Positions 1 through 12,985 of a DNA stretch of 64,000 bases are shown here, one piece after another. This DNA comes from Osedax fenrisi (lineage: Eukaryota > Annelida > Polychaeta > Sabellida > Siboglinidae). Each line of letters starts with the position of its first letter. The stretch's first letter is position 1. The translations under genes and the position numbers were made by a program. The notes under the pieces were generated by a model that saw only the letters and a program-made list of their open reading frames with translations, had not been told where the DNA came from and made no database searches. The stretch spans positions 35,107,507 through 35,171,506 of the forward strand of contig OZ025240.1 in NCBI GenBank assembly GCA_964019155.1, in the 5' to 3' direction.

Positions 1-619
1 TTTATGTATTATTAAGCCTAAGTCATTATATTTATTTACAAATGGAACTTTACATTGGTAGATTTATAGCGACGAATTCACAAGTGTTCATTTATTACAT
101 TTGATATTTGATATTTAAAATATTATGATAAAAAGTTATGCGTATTAATATCACATTACTCATTGTACGAATAGATTTCCATATTACGCTCGTACTGTTA
201 TAATGTAGAGTTTAATATATAAGCTATCTATGAGAATAAGTGATAAGCAATAATATAACACTATACACTTTACATTGTACAGTGTATAATGTACAATGTA
301 CAATGTACACTGATGATAGTCATTCATAATATAAATTATAAATCATATTCATATATGTTATAATTATCATATACATTATTTTAACATATGATAATATTTC
401 ACTACCGATAGTAATTCATACTTACTCAACAACTTATTCTAATTAACATTAGTGTAATTATGTAATAAATAAATTGAACAATATTATTTCATAATTATTT
501 TATTAGTCATAATAATAATAAGTCATAATAAAGTACATACTTTGTTACCTCTTTATCTACAATATTAAACCTAAACATACCTGGCATACATTCTTTAATA
601 CGGCGCATCCTTTAAATAG
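1..619. other. AT-rich non-coding DNA, probably plastin intron
   Basis: No coding exon is recognisable. The first plastin exon in the window begins after an acceptor at 618-619, so this stretch is most likely the preceding intron. The EF-hand exons expected at the protein N-terminus are not seen here and probably lie before base 1. A short self-complementary cluster of TGTACA/TACATTGTACA words lies near 265-312. Confidence 0.5.
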
Positions 620-1675
620 TTGTATGCGAAGTTGAAGGAAGAAAAAGACTTTGGGAGATCATTCAAATCGGCGGTTTCAAAACGTTCCGGAATAAATCAT
701 TACGGAGGTCTCACTGAGAATAGTGCCGAAGGTCGGTGTTATGTAATAGAGTTCACTAGTTATGCAATACCTTTGCGGTTAACAATTATGTCATATCAAC
801 CTATTTCACCAATAAATACTTTACCATTTCATATATTAATGTTAACATATAATATGTATGTATTTATTAATATCTGTTTCTAATTTGTATAAATTAATTA
901 AAAATAATAATTTATTCTCATGTAGATTCTAAATGTAGTTGTATAATATTTTAATATTGTTTAAACTAATGGATGTTGTAAATTCAAATAATTGTTTAAA
1001 GAATGTGTTATGAAATTATCTTATTATATACACACGTATATATGATAGAGTAGATGTACTATACCGTGTGTATCCATGTGTAGTAGGATGTGTAATAGGA
1101 TGTGTTTATATACCCTGTGTACATGTATACAATTAGAGTTGTAATGACATGCTTGTAAACGGTGCACAGTGTGTGTGTGTGTGTGTTACAATTACAACTA
1201 GTGTATGAGTTATATGGCATGACTAATGCTGAACGCTTATTAGGTTTTGTCACACAATACATGATATAGTGTTCATTGTAAATAAGCGTTATTAAGGATT
1301 GGATATTATGTAAATATTATGGTTTTAACTTCATTATTATTATTCCTATACATGCAAAGTTTTATTTATGAAACCTATGCATATATTCCATGAACAATAC
1401 TTTCTCAATCTAGATTATGTACCCATGTCTTAGTCTAATTTAATCTGACTCAGTCATAATAATACTGAATTATATACTTATACTATATCAATATTTTTAT
1501 GTCAATATGGTACATATATATATATATAATATAAATGAATCATATAATACTTATTATATATTTATGATGTTATAATAGAAACACATTTTATGTAATATGC
1601 ATTCCATAAATAGTCATATTTATAGAGTTATTATTCATATAAACATATACACACACATACACAATAGCACTAACA

Positions 1676-1712
<37 letters not shown>

Positions 1713-2493
1713 ACATGATTATATGAAAACAGTGTGAACAAATTTGATATAACTATTATATTTAACACAATATGAATATCTCTGTGCATATCTACATTTC
1801 TGTTTTATTGATTATATCTTCTTTATTATAATGATTAATATCACTTCTCTCTCACACACACACACATGCACACACATCTAGATACCATTGGCTGCCATTC
1901 AGACTACCTTATATGCTATATAATTTATAAATGATATGCATTGATATATGTAATTGTATTCATAAATAGATTATTATGTGATAGCTTGGATGACTCATAT
2001 AGCCCTCATGAATACTACCATTACTCATCAGTAGCCATGTATTAGTCATCATGCATGCATGCCTATATGTGTGTATGTTCTATATAGATCATTGTTATTG
2101 TTACTATCTCTTTCTTTCTTTCTATATTACTTTTAACATAAATACAAATAGCTAACATGACACTGCCAGTGATGATTTATTAGTTGAGAAATATAAATAA
2201 ATTAGTGTACATCATACTTTTTCAACAACATGACACAATGATTAAGAATTGATTCATCATCACTATTATAGTAAATACTAGGTATGTTATCTAGGCAACC
2301 TTTGACCTGTGTAACTACATCCTGTTGTAACGTTGTACTCTGCAGTGAGACTGTGATAACTAACTGTGTATTATATGCAACCACTGATACTATATTTCTT
2401 TATTAGTTGATTAGGATATTATAACTTTTTTATATTATACTCTATAATATTTATTTATTTTACTATATACTTTAATGAATCGTAAACATACTA

Positions 2494-2530
<37 letters not shown>

Positions 2531-3083
2531 CACTAATAAATAGGATTAATGTTATTATAGTAGCAATAATTATATTTTATATTTTATTGCAATGTAAAAG
2601 TTTATCAAATATATCATTGAGATTATCAAGATTATAAATAAGTATATTCTATTCTAATTATAATTTATCTGTATATTCTATCAATTATAAACTATTTCTG
2701 ATAAAGTTATTTATATACACATATCTACTGCATATATATATATATATATATATATATTTGTGTGTGACAGCCTATATGTATGTGTGGGTTGTAGTATATC
2801 ATTTTTAGTTAAAGTGCCTTATAAATGATAATGCAATAAATAAACTCTCTTCTTTCCTAGGTACAACTCATATGGTCAGAAATGAAGAGGAAGTTGCCTT
2901 CACTAACTGGATAAACCGGTTAATATTATTATTTTATTAAATGATAAAATATATAATTATATTGTGTTTTGAAATTCTATAAATGTTATTACATAATTGA
3001 ATGATTAACTATATTATTTAGATATTGACTATTTAGAATACCTATTTTCTTTTTGTTCAATGGTTGTATTATGTTAAGGGCCC

Positions 3084-3119
<36 letters not shown>

Positions 3120-6100
3120 CTCATATATGGTATAGAAATATATGTATTATTGATGTAATAACAATGGACTTTTAAAGCATTCTTTTCTTTGTGCAATAGT
3201 ATATGTTCATTAATCAATACTTCAATAGCAAACTGTAAACTGTCTTAGGTAGCACACATAAGCTAGAGTTTAACTGAACTATTTCATATATATGATTACC
3301 AGTTTATATATTCAAATCATTAGTATAGACTTTTATATATAAATATATTATTATATAACAATTTATATATAATCGATATAATTATGTATATGAATATATA
3401 TTTATGTGTTAATATTAATTTCATATAGTTAGTTTAATATAGACCTATAGTTAGTTTTAATTTTATATACAAATTTTAATTAAATGCGATATTTGAAAAA
3501 TATTTATTATATATATATATTATCTTATATCATTTATAAGTTTGTCGTCATATTTCTATAATCATTGTGGCTTTAACACCATTGATAGAAATTATCTTAG
3601 GTTCAACAGTTAATATATTATGATGAGTAATTCCACAAATATGATGTGAACTAATAGAAAGTGTTATCCTTCTCTTATCAAATAGCTTCGTATGCAAATG
3701 TTACACTTAAGTATGTTCACTACAAAACAAATGTATACATTTTTTTATTAATATTTAATAACCTAAATTACGTGAAATCATTTTGAATTACAAGATAATA
3801 TAGAATGTACTACGATAAATACGATTAAATAGATATGTTATTCATGTGTTTAATATATATACAACTAATTAAAGTAGTGTATACTATACTGTAATGGTAG
3901 TATATACATTAATGTACACTACAGCTAGTATGTATGCCGTTTTGTTTATGAATTTAGAGGTTGTATTTGTTTATTTCGGGTAACCAATTAGAAATCTGTA
4001 TATGTTCATTGAAAGTTTAATTTACTATATAGTTTATATATGTTTATATATATATATATATATATACAGTAAAAACTGAATTATTAAAACATCATATTAG
4101 CTAACAAACACAATGTGGGTTTGCATTGTTTGCTAATATGTATGTGGTTTTCTTTAACAATTATATTATTGTAAATATAACTACTTATATATACTCTATT
4201 TATAACTCAGCATCTATTTGCTAATGATATGGTAATATTGTACAGTGCATCTGAATAGGATTCTAATGTATAATGTATTAATACACCTTGCAACACTTGC
4301 AATATAACACATGTATATATTTAAATGTATTTTTTTATGAATTAATGTTTTATAAATATTAGAGTGGCTAATTTAAAATAATACAGCACAACAATCAGCA
4401 ATTATTATATTATAACATATTATAAAACACTATTCATTGAGCAGTTACATTGTATTAATTTATATATAATATATATATATATATCTTTATTATATTTATA
4501 AATTTATTTAGATTATTGCATTACATTGAAGTTATATGTAATATTTCATTATAATATAACTAACTATAATAATAGTTGATAATGTACCTATGTATAACAA
4601 GCATATTTATCCTATTGATTTTCTTTTGAATATTAACTCGGTTATATATATATATTTCAACATTAATTAATAACTAGGAATTTATATTATATATTATAGG
4701 AATGCCAATATATTAGATACAGGTTAATATATTAATGATAGGATAAGGTTTAGAGATAGGTCAATGTAATAGTGAGGGTATATAAGTCACTTAGTTATGT
4801 TGATTTAAATCTGCTAATATTCTATAAAGATACAATATAATGTATTTAATTCAAAACTATTTAGAAATTGTCCGATAATGTACATGATTACAGAATTATT
4901 CTATTATCAAAATAGTTATTTCAATAAAAACCTGTAGAGCATTAGTTAGGATATGTAATTCAAAATTATAACACCATTCTGAACTTCTTCCAATAAAGGA
5001 ATTTAGCAACTGATGCGGATTGTAAATGCTACCTACCCATGGATGCTGAAAACGGCGATATCTATAATCGTTGTAAAGATGGAATTATTTTATGCAAATT
5101 GATTAATAAATCAGTTCCACAAACTATAGACGAGAGAACGATCAATAGACCTTCACCTAAACTGTCATTGTTTCAGGTTTCACCTCACTAACTATTCATT
5201 CAAATTTATATTTAAAGAAATTATAAATGTTTCATAAGCTTTTTGTAAGGAGTATACGATAAGTTATAATAATTAAATAATTATGCCACTATACCTATAT
5301 GAATTATGCGGATGTTAAACGTACAAACGTGTTCAACAGATACACGAGAACTTAACCCTGGCTTTGAATTCAGCGCAATCTATCGGTTGTAACATTACGA
5401 ACAATGGCCCAGAAGATATCCGCGACGGTAAACCTCATTTGGTGTTGGCACTTTTATGGCAGATCATCAGGGTTTGTTATTTATAATTACCATTTCACGA
5501 ATGATTCATAACATACCTCTATATTTGATTGACAGATTGGATTATTCGCTGAAATTAATCTTCACGAACATCCTGGTCTGGCTGTTCTGTTGGAAGATGG
5601 AGAGGAGCTAGAAGATTTAATGAAGCTCACTCCTGAACAACTTCTCATTAGATGGGTTTATCTATAATTATCTATTATAATGTATTAAGTACATATTAAT
5701 ATATTTTTTAATTACATAATTTTATCATATTACTTCTAATATAAGATAAGCAATATAAGTTACTTTATTTATCATGTTAGTTTAAAAATACTATTCATAT
5801 TTTTAAAAAAATAATTATTTTCCAGTAACTTTTATAATTATAGAAGTTATATAAATAAGTATAAATATTAATTACTTTAAAACATGTTAATATATACTCT
5901 ATAATTTTGAAATGTCGATTTCAACATTATTTTCAATTAGTATATTAATATTATAAATATAATCTTTATTCAATTATTTATTTGTAATATTTGTAATATT
6001 ATTAATGTGTATATAATTATTATATAGTTTAATTATTATATATAAATATTTTACATATTAATTTATATAAATTGATATTGACAGCATTAACACTAGTATT

Positions 6101-9100
6101 ATAACTATGAGAATTGAGTAACATACTTTCCTTAATCATGAATATCTTAGTATTGTTATAAAATGCATGAACACCCGAATAACCTTAATACGACCTTCAG
6201 GTGAACTATCACCTCTCTAGATCAACGACTCATCGCCGTGTGGCTAACTTCACCGGAGACATCAAAGACTCGATTGCCTACTCGCATCTGCTGGCTCAGA
6301 TTGCACCCCGTGACCTAGGCATCACCCCTCACCGAGCCGAAGGGGTTAGTCACACCTCCACCACCCGTATCTTTACCTCCTCCACCCCTATAGTTAACCG
6401 TTCTCTCCCCCCCCTCTGTAGGAGACAGACTTAACGCAAAGAGCCGAGTACATGTTACAAGAAGCTGACAAGATGGGCTGCCGTGTATTTGTGTCATCTA
6501 ATGATGTGGTAACTGGTAACCCCAAGCTTAACATGGCATTCGTTGCCAATCTCTTCAACATGTACCCCGCTCTGGAACCTATTGACGATATCAACATGGA
6601 GGAGCTACACGAAGAGACTAGGGAAGAAAAGAGTTAGTCTTCTTCATCACTGCCATCTTTACTACCGCGAATATCATCATTACTGCATTTACTTTCATCA
6701 TCAACATCATTACTATTATTACATTTATTACTGTATTCATCATCAACATCAATACTGTTATTACATTTATTACTGTATTCATCATCAACATGATGTTGAC
6801 AACATCATTACATTTAATACTGTATTCATCATCAACATCATTACATTTAATACTGTTTTCATCATCAACTTCATCATCATCATCATCATCACTATCATCA
6901 TCATCATTATCATCATCAATATGATTGTATAGCCTACAGAAACTGGATGAATAGCATGGGAGTGTCGCCCTACGTGAACTACCTTTACAACGACCTCACT
7001 AATGGTCTCGTGATATTCCAACTGTACGACATCATTAAGCCTGGTTCCGTGGAGTGGAAACACGTTGTCAAGAAGTTCAATAAGATGAGAAAAATGCTTG
7101 AAAAAATAGGTTACATTTTTGCCTTAGATTTATATCTATATAATAACAATAATACTTATTTATTAGAAGTTTATTTATAATATAACAAATAAAAATAATC
7201 TGTATCTTTTACTTCTAAAGGGTGTATCCCACTACAAGATTTTCTGGAAAATTTCCAGAAATATTGTTACTTTAAAACCATTTTCTATCAATTTGCAATG
7301 GGATACCCCCTATAAAGTTAAAATATTTCCGGCAACTTGCCGTAAATACTTGTAATGGGATACCCCTTAAAAGGCTTCAATAAGACAGGGCATATATTAC
7401 GGACTATCATTGTCGCTCAGCATCGATACATAACTAATAATATAATAATGACTACTCGTTAACCAATAGAGAACTGCAACTATGCCGTCAGACTCGGTAA
7501 GGAGTGCAAGTTTTCACTGGTCGGTATTGACGGCAAAGATATCTATGATGGCAACATAACACTCACATTGGGTTAGTTAAATACTTAAGTCTACACACAG
7601 CTCTACTTTAGTGGTTAACCTACCCCCTATCTCACTGTCACTACAAACTGTTTCCACATCCCTAGTCTAGCAGCTGATGATAGCCCTTTAACCCCTTATT
7701 TACATGTGTTATCTAACTGTCCAGAGCCCTAGTCTGGCAGCTGATGAACTCCCTTTAACCCCCTATTTACATGTGTGATTTCACTGCTCACAGCCCTAGT
7801 TTGGCAGCTGATGAACTCCCTTTAACCCCCTATTTACATGTGTTATATCACTGTCTACAGCCCTAGTTTGGCAGCTGATGAACTCCCTTTAACCCCCTAT
7901 TTACATGTGTTATATCACTGTCTACAGCCCTAGTTTGGCAACTGATGAAAGCCTACACCCTGAGTGTATTGTCTAAGATTGCAGGAGAGGATGGACATCA
8001 AGTTGCTGAGAAGGAAATCATTGCCTGGGCTAATGATAAGGTATGATGTCTATCTCTGTCATCTGTATCCTTGTTCTAATTGTTAATCCTATTATTATTA
8101 TTACCATCATTGATTCAAATAGATATATTCTGTATGTACTTTTAATTGGATATTAGTTATTTTTATTTTTCATGTTTATAATATTATATATATATATTGC
8201 ATACCTATTATTTACTTGAAATATACAGTAGATTATAGGAAATATAAAGTAGATTATAGGACATATTAAATATCTATTTATAATGATGACATATTTTGAA
8301 ATAATTTTGTAATCTAAATACTAATATGATGTATTTAATATTATCTATATTTCAAATTAATATTCAGATTTAATAATATATTTTTTAAATCTTTAATAAA
8401 TTATAATATATAATATAATCTGTAATTTAATTTAAACCAAATTATGTTATTGTAATTTAACATATTCATTTATAAAATATTATTATATTATAATTATGAT
8501 TTTTATAAAATTATTATTATTAAAATATATTTTTATATAATTGTTGTTTTACTATTTATTTTTACTATTTAAGATACCTTCTCAATATATCCTGCAATGG
8601 TAACTTTTTGTACTCATAAATATATCATTTTCAGTTATATTTATGTTTTAATAATTTCAAATAATTTAGAAATATCTATTTGTAAATTAATTGTATTAAT
8701 AAATAAATATTATTGAATTTAAATATTCATTAATTGATATATTTTCTATATTAGGTGTTAGAACATTCACCATTTGTATTATATATCCTAAAGCATATTG
8801 TCAGTATGTAAAAAAACGATTTTTTTTTATTATATTAGATATTAAATTCAAGTATGTACTACGATATGTACTGCAATATGATATATTATGCAAAAGAAAA
8901 ATAATATATTTAAGCAAACCTATTTGATTATACTCATTTTAAAGTTTATATTCTTGTATTAATTATGTTTTAGTATACCTTTGAATACTTATCAATGTGC
9001 TGACACCTATCACCATTATTAACAACCTACCCCCGTTATCCTCATTAGTTGACCTCAAAGGGTAAAACTTCACAAATCAAGAGTTTCCAGGACCCGAGGA

Positions 9101-9589
9101 TTGCGAGTTCCAGAGTGGTCATTGATCTTGTGGATTGCTTAAAGCCCGACTCTATCAAGTATGACGTCGTCAATGATGCAACAACCGATGAGGTAATCAT
9201 GCTACTTGTATTTACACCAGCTAATTCATTGTTATATTAGGAGATAATGGTAATTATAAATATATAAATGCTAATATATGTAAACTAATAATCATTTATT
9301 AGAAGATTTATTTTAAGATATATTAAAAAATTTATATTAGATATATTCAGCTTCTTATCTCTACTAAATAAGGCTCCAAAATAACACTACTAATGTTACC
9401 ACCTATTCACTGACTACTTACTTACGCTACCAGGAGAAGTTTGACAATGCCAAGTATGCGATATCGATGGCCCGTAAGATTGGAGCCAGGGTTTACGCGC
9501 TACCCGAAGATCTGGTGGAAGTGAAGTCTAAGATGGTGATGACCATATTCGCCTGTCTCATGATTAAAGACTTCCAGTCCGCCCAATAA
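620..9589 (+). CDS. PLS: Plastin/fimbrin, actin-bundling protein (5'-partial, 12 exons)
   Basis: Exons read from GT-AG borders with matching phases: 620-731, 2861-2918, 4999-5176, 5340-5471, 5536-5655, 6201-6344, 6422-6632, 6933-7109, 7470-7571, 7928-8040, 9049-9192, 9434-9589 (stop TAA 9587-9589). They sum to 1647 nt, or 548 residues. Plastins bundle actin filaments through two actin-binding domains, each made of two calponin-homology (CH) domains. The four CH domains fall roughly at residues 50-165, 190-300, 318-425 and 440-548. Diagnostic stretches are AFTNWINR, DGIILCKLIN, TIDERTIN, LALLWQII, NPKLNMAFVANLFN, TYRNWMNS, KFSLVGIDG, NAKYAISMARKIGARVYALP and MVMTIFACLM. Vertebrate plastins are about 627-630 residues, so about 80-90 N-terminal residues (the two EF-hands) are missing, presumably upstream of the window. 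The family call is secure. The paralogue number cannot be assigned. Confidence 0.95.
732..2860 (+). other. Plastin intron with microsatellites
   Basis: A 2.1-kb intron between the LTENSAE-coding exon (donor at 732) and the NWINR-coding exon (acceptor TTTCCTAG ending 2860). It contains a (CA)n run near 1676-1707, a second CA-rich run near 1853-1870, and (TA)n runs near 2500-2522 and 2732-2757. Short open frames on either strand here have no family features and I do not call them genes. Confidence 0.75.
2919..4998 (+). other. Plastin intron, AT-rich
   Basis: A 2.1-kb intron with several (TA)n tracts (near 3088-3115, 4044-4066 and 4468-4485). I see no gene, RNA or structured mobile element in it. 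Confidence 0.75.
6640..6920 (+). repeat. ATC/ATT trinucleotide-rich microsatellite in plastin intron
   Basis: Most of the 300-bp intron between exons 6422-6632 and 6933-7109 is a degenerate array of CAT/ATT triplets (ATCATC, CATTAC, CAACATCATTAC blocks). The array is open in several frames and gives His/Ile/Tyr-rich or Met-rich hypothetical peptides. These are repeat artefacts. Confidence 0.85.
7218..7372. mobile_element. Small MITE, GGGTATCCCA termini (copy 1)
   Basis: An inverted-repeat element of about 155 bp in the plastin intron 7110-7469. The left end reads AAGGGTGTATCCCACTACAA and the right end is its near complement, TTGTAATGGGATACCCCTTA. An internal TGGGATACCCCC copy lies at about 7299-7311. 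The motif ATTTCCGGCAACTTGCC inside is shared with the 10.57-10.72 kb copy. The right end abuts TTAA. No coding capacity. Confidence 0.7.
7661..7927 (+). repeat. 67-bp tandem array of plastin acceptor plus exon start
   Basis: The sequence CCTAGT(C/T)T(A/G)GCAGCTGATGA starts at 7661, 7728, 7795 and 7862. The genuine exon copy starts at 7929 with CCTAGTTTGGCAACTGATGA. The spacing is exactly 67 bp each time. The units carry the pyrimidine-rich stretch, an AG and the first codons of exon 7928-8040 (Ala-Leu-Val-Trp-Gln-Leu-Met). In the upstream units the exon copy then runs into Asn-Ser-Leu and an in-frame TAA, so splicing to them would truncate plastin. See findings. Confidence 0.9.
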
Positions 9590-10571
9590 CTTCATCCATA
9601 TGTGCTTACATACCCTATTGTTTTATCATTATTATTTATTGTTATTTATCATATTTTTTAATAAATAATCTTTTTTTAATTAACAAATCAATTTTTACGA
9701 AACCTAAATTTTTATTTAGTATAAATGGATATAATAATAATACAAATTCAAATATACCCTAGATATATAGATATAGATATTCTCCGATACTATGCATTGT
9801 TAGCATTAGATAAGAGTTTACTTTTCCACTGTTTCTCTGGAATGGTTGTAGCCCACTTGGGAACACTGGCTGAAGGTAAGTGGAATCCTTTCATTGCCGC
9901 ACATATTAGATCCTCCTTTACTATAAATACGCAAAGATTATCAACTTAGTTCAAAGGTAAAGGTAATGTATTATACTGATATTTTTAATATAAAAAGTAT
10001 TTATTGCATAATTCATGTTAATTAATATTGTGTATCAATAAATAACGATATATATTTGTAAGAAACGATTACAATATTTTATTATTAAATATTTTTTAGC
10101 CATATCTGTAGTCAATAGATTATTTATGACTGTACTTAAGTACAATAATTATTCAGTTCTTCAAAATATAATATAGTGCATTATAAATATATATATATAT
10201 ATATGCATATATATATATAGAGTTATTAATTTACTTATATTATTTAAAATACCTACAAGTTTATATTAATAAATATTATCATTCATAAATCGAAAAAATA
10301 AAATAATAAAACCTCTATTTAAGGTAATTATATATTAATTATTAACTTATATTAAATTATATATATATATAAACTAACTTTCAATGTCATTTGATAATCC
10401 TGTCTGGTCTTCTTTAATATTTGAATATGTCTGTAATAATATAATAATTATTTATCTTTCATTATTTTATACTTTTCATATGTTAATATAAACTACGTAT
10501 ATATATATAAATGGAAATAATGTCTGAAAATTGTTGGTAGAATGAGATTTTTTAGGAAGTTAACTATAATT
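9590..10571. other. Intergenic AT-rich DNA with an unassigned G+C-richer patch
   Basis: The patch 9800-9950 is richer in G+C than its flanks and open on both strands. On + it contains a good donor (GAAG/GTAAGT at about 9872). On - it encodes a stretch including VPKWATTIPEKQWKSKLL. It could be a lone exon or a gene relic, but I recognise no family. The rest, including a (TA)n run at 10186-10220, has no recognisable content. Confidence 0.4.
9660..9665 (+). terminator. Putative plastin polyadenylation signal
   Basis: AATAAA 70 bp after the plastin stop codon, followed by a T-rich run. Position and sequence fit a canonical signal, but AATAAA is frequent by chance in DNA this AT-rich. Confidence 0.45.
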
Positions 10572-10572
10572 G

Positions 10573-10721
10573 CAGTGGGATACCCTTTACTTTCCGGCAA
10601 CTTGCCTGAAATATAGTCATTTTTAAGGGGGTGTCCCATTACAACTTAATAGAAAATCGTTTTAAAGTTACTATATTTCCGGTAAGTTGCCTAAAATACT
10701 GGTAGTGGGATACCCCCTTAA
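10573..10721. mobile_element. TTAA-flanked MITE, GGGTATCCCA termini (copy 2)
   Basis: A compact 91-bp element at 10627-10717 runs from GGGGGTGTCCCATTAC to GTAGTGGGATACCCCC and is flanked on both sides by TTAA (10623-10626, 10718-10721). The stretch just before it, 10573-10612, is another end of the same family (GTGGGATACCC, CCGGCAACTTGCC). TTAA target duplication is typical of piggyBac-like and some Kolobok-type families. Which one mobilised it cannot be told. Confidence 0.75.
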
Positions 10722-10971
10722 GAAGTAATTGTAAAAAAAAAATGTGTGATTCTTGTATCAATCTCAAAATTATTTAGTAAATCTTTAAAAATTTATAAAT
10801 ATGATGAGTTATTTAGACTATAAAAAGTATAGAATGTATATATATATATATAAATCATTAAATATTGAGTAATAAACTTAATTACCAATATAAAAACTAT
10901 AGCTAGAATTATAATGAACAAATAAAATAACTGCTTGTATTATTTATAAATATATATTATATACATATGCA

Positions 10972-12360
10972 TAGGGTTGTGAGTTAATAAAAAACACGTT
11001 TTAAACAAACGTTTTAAACGCGTTTGAAACCGTTTTAAACATAGAATAAAAAACGAAAAAAACAGAAAAAAACAAGAGACATACATTTATACCTATATTT
11101 ATTTAATATTGTTAATATTTAAATTTAAATTTAAATTCAATTTGACAAATAATAATTTATCTGCTCTTTTTTTTGATATAATAAATTGTATAATAATTGA
11201 AAAATGAATGATTATTTAATAAATGTATAAAATATGTGTATACAAATATAATATTATTATTAAAAGTTAAATTAGATTTCTTTTATGTTTTGATATAATA
11301 AATTGTATAATAATATATATTATGTTTTATATTATATAAAAAAATATTATGCATTTTCATATTTTTTTAATAATAATATATAAAAGAAATATGAAAGTTC
11401 ATAATATATATTATTATATAATTTATTATATCAGAACATAAAAGAAATCTAATTTTACTTTATTATTTATAATAATTTATTATAATATAAATATGAAAGT
11501 TCATACAGCTTTTATAATATTAATTATATAATGTACATATATCTATAGATTGTGATACAATCTCCATGTCTATAACAAATAATCAAATAATACAGAAATA
11601 CCAAAGATTTTGCGAAGCAAAGATATAACACTCCCTATGCATGCAACGTAATTTAGTAATAGCCCCAACCGCTGCTAGCAGTAGTATCGAAATCACTGAA
11701 ACAGATTTAGGTTCGGCTCTGTTTGCATACAACAACGTTTTCATTGCTCTATTAAATTACATGCAATATAAATTAGCTTTTACTCACTAAATATATACTT
11801 ATAGCATTTAAAACATACATATCATATTTGTTTGATATATATTAGTAATGAACACTTAGTTTTCATCATATAAATATTAATTTAAAGCATATTATTTAAC
11901 ATTTTAAAAGTGTATAGTTAAATACGAATTTACATTATAAACAACGTATAGTTCCTAAAAGTAACCCGCTATAGGTGGCACCAGGGTATTTTGTATACAA
12001 ATTCGAATTACACGATTTCGCGTAAGTGTTATATCTTTCCTTCGGAAAATCTTTGGAAATACTCAGTGTTATATTCTAACAAAATAAATATTATAATTAT
12101 TATAATTGTCATACTAATGTATAGTTTGACAATATGATTTAATAATGCTAATAATACAGATAATATATCATTTGAATTATTACTGATTATTCATATAATA
12201 TGTACTTACTTTATTATTATTTTATTATTTAACAACATATCTACTTTATTTAAATAATTTTATATTTTGTAACAGAAAAAAACGAATTAAAAACGAAAAA
12301 AACCGTTTAAAACGTGTTTTAAACAAACAATAATAAAAAACGCGTTTTTTAACAACACTA
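10972..12360. mobile_element. Non-autonomous hAT-type element
   Basis: Termini TAGGGTTGTGAGTTAAT and TTAACAACACTA are imperfect inverted repeats, flanked by an exact 8-bp direct repeat CATATGCA (10964-10971 and 12361-12368). An 8-bp duplication with TAGGG-like ends is the hAT signature. Subterminal regions (10985-11070, 12275-12350) carry iterated CGTTTTAAAC/AAAAAACG words, plausible transposase-binding repeats. No transposase is encoded. A second MITE (11601-12056) is nested inside, and 11262-11462 forms a long imperfect hairpin (arms about 80 bp around TTAGATTTCTTTTATGTT). Confidence 0.8.
11601..12056. mobile_element. MITE with CCAAAGATTTTGCGAAGC termini, nested in the hAT element
   Basis: 456 bp. 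The left terminus is CCAAAGATTTTGCGAAGCAA followed by AGATATAACACT. The right terminus is the complement with two mismatches. A direct repeat AAATA (11596-11600, 12057-12061) flanks it, suggesting a 5-bp target duplication. The interior has no ORF of note. The same termini recur at 15695/17142 and 20925, so this is a genuine family. Confidence 0.8.
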
Positions 12361-12537
12361 CATATGCATATAAACATATATTATATTTAAAGTAAATATA
12401 CTACAGTCTATTCAGTGAGACTTTTTATTTTTTCGGTTTTGTATCTAATTATACGTTAATAATTATCTTTCGCATTGAAAAAATTCACATTTGGGAAATA
12501 TAAGTAATTACTTTTTGATAAAAATATATATTAAATT

Positions 12538-12685
12538 ATATGCAATATAAATTAGCTATAAATTCTAGTTTTATAAAAATATACATTATAAACAAAACAT
12601 AGTTCTAAAGTTGAACCTATATAGGTGGTGCTATTCATTTTTGTGTACAATATCATATTACACGATATCGCGTAGGTAACAGAAA
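12538..12685 (+). repeat. Decayed copy of the CCAAAGATTTTG MITE right half
   Basis: ATGCAATATAAATTAGCT, then ACATTATAAACAA, ATAGGTGG and ACACGAT(A/T)TCGCGTA(G/A)GT occur in the same order as in 11760-12028, but shortened and diverged. The terminal repeat itself is lost. Confidence 0.55.
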
Positions 12686-12849
12686 AATGTAAAATTTAAC
12701 TATATATAAATATGTTATTAAAAATATGAATGTATTTATATATTAGTTTGAATTGAAAGATGTTAATATATTCTTTTAATATATCAACGTTTCACTTCAT
12801 ATAATGCATATTACATTATATTACGATATTAATATAATATATTGAAATC

Positions 12850-12985
12850 ATAAATTAAAAATGAGTTTTTGCATTGAATTTTGTATATAATTAAAATATA
12901 TACTCCTGGACTATGATACAATACAATAAAATCACTCAAGCCTAAAGTAAAATTTTCCAAAAACACACATTGGAAAACCTTTCTA
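12850..12985 (+). repeat. Dispersed repeat, CTCCTGGA family (copy 1)
   Basis: Contains GAGTTTTTGCATTGA, then ACTCCTGGACTATGATACAA, TAAAATCACTCAAG and a TTTTCCAAAA block. The same order is seen at 13745-13865 and 35590-35720. No coding capacity and no clear ends. Confidence 0.6.

Noticed and set aside
6543..6932. 129-codon His/Ile/Tyr ORF
   Set aside because: Out-of-frame plastin exon followed by the ATC/ATT microsatellite intron.
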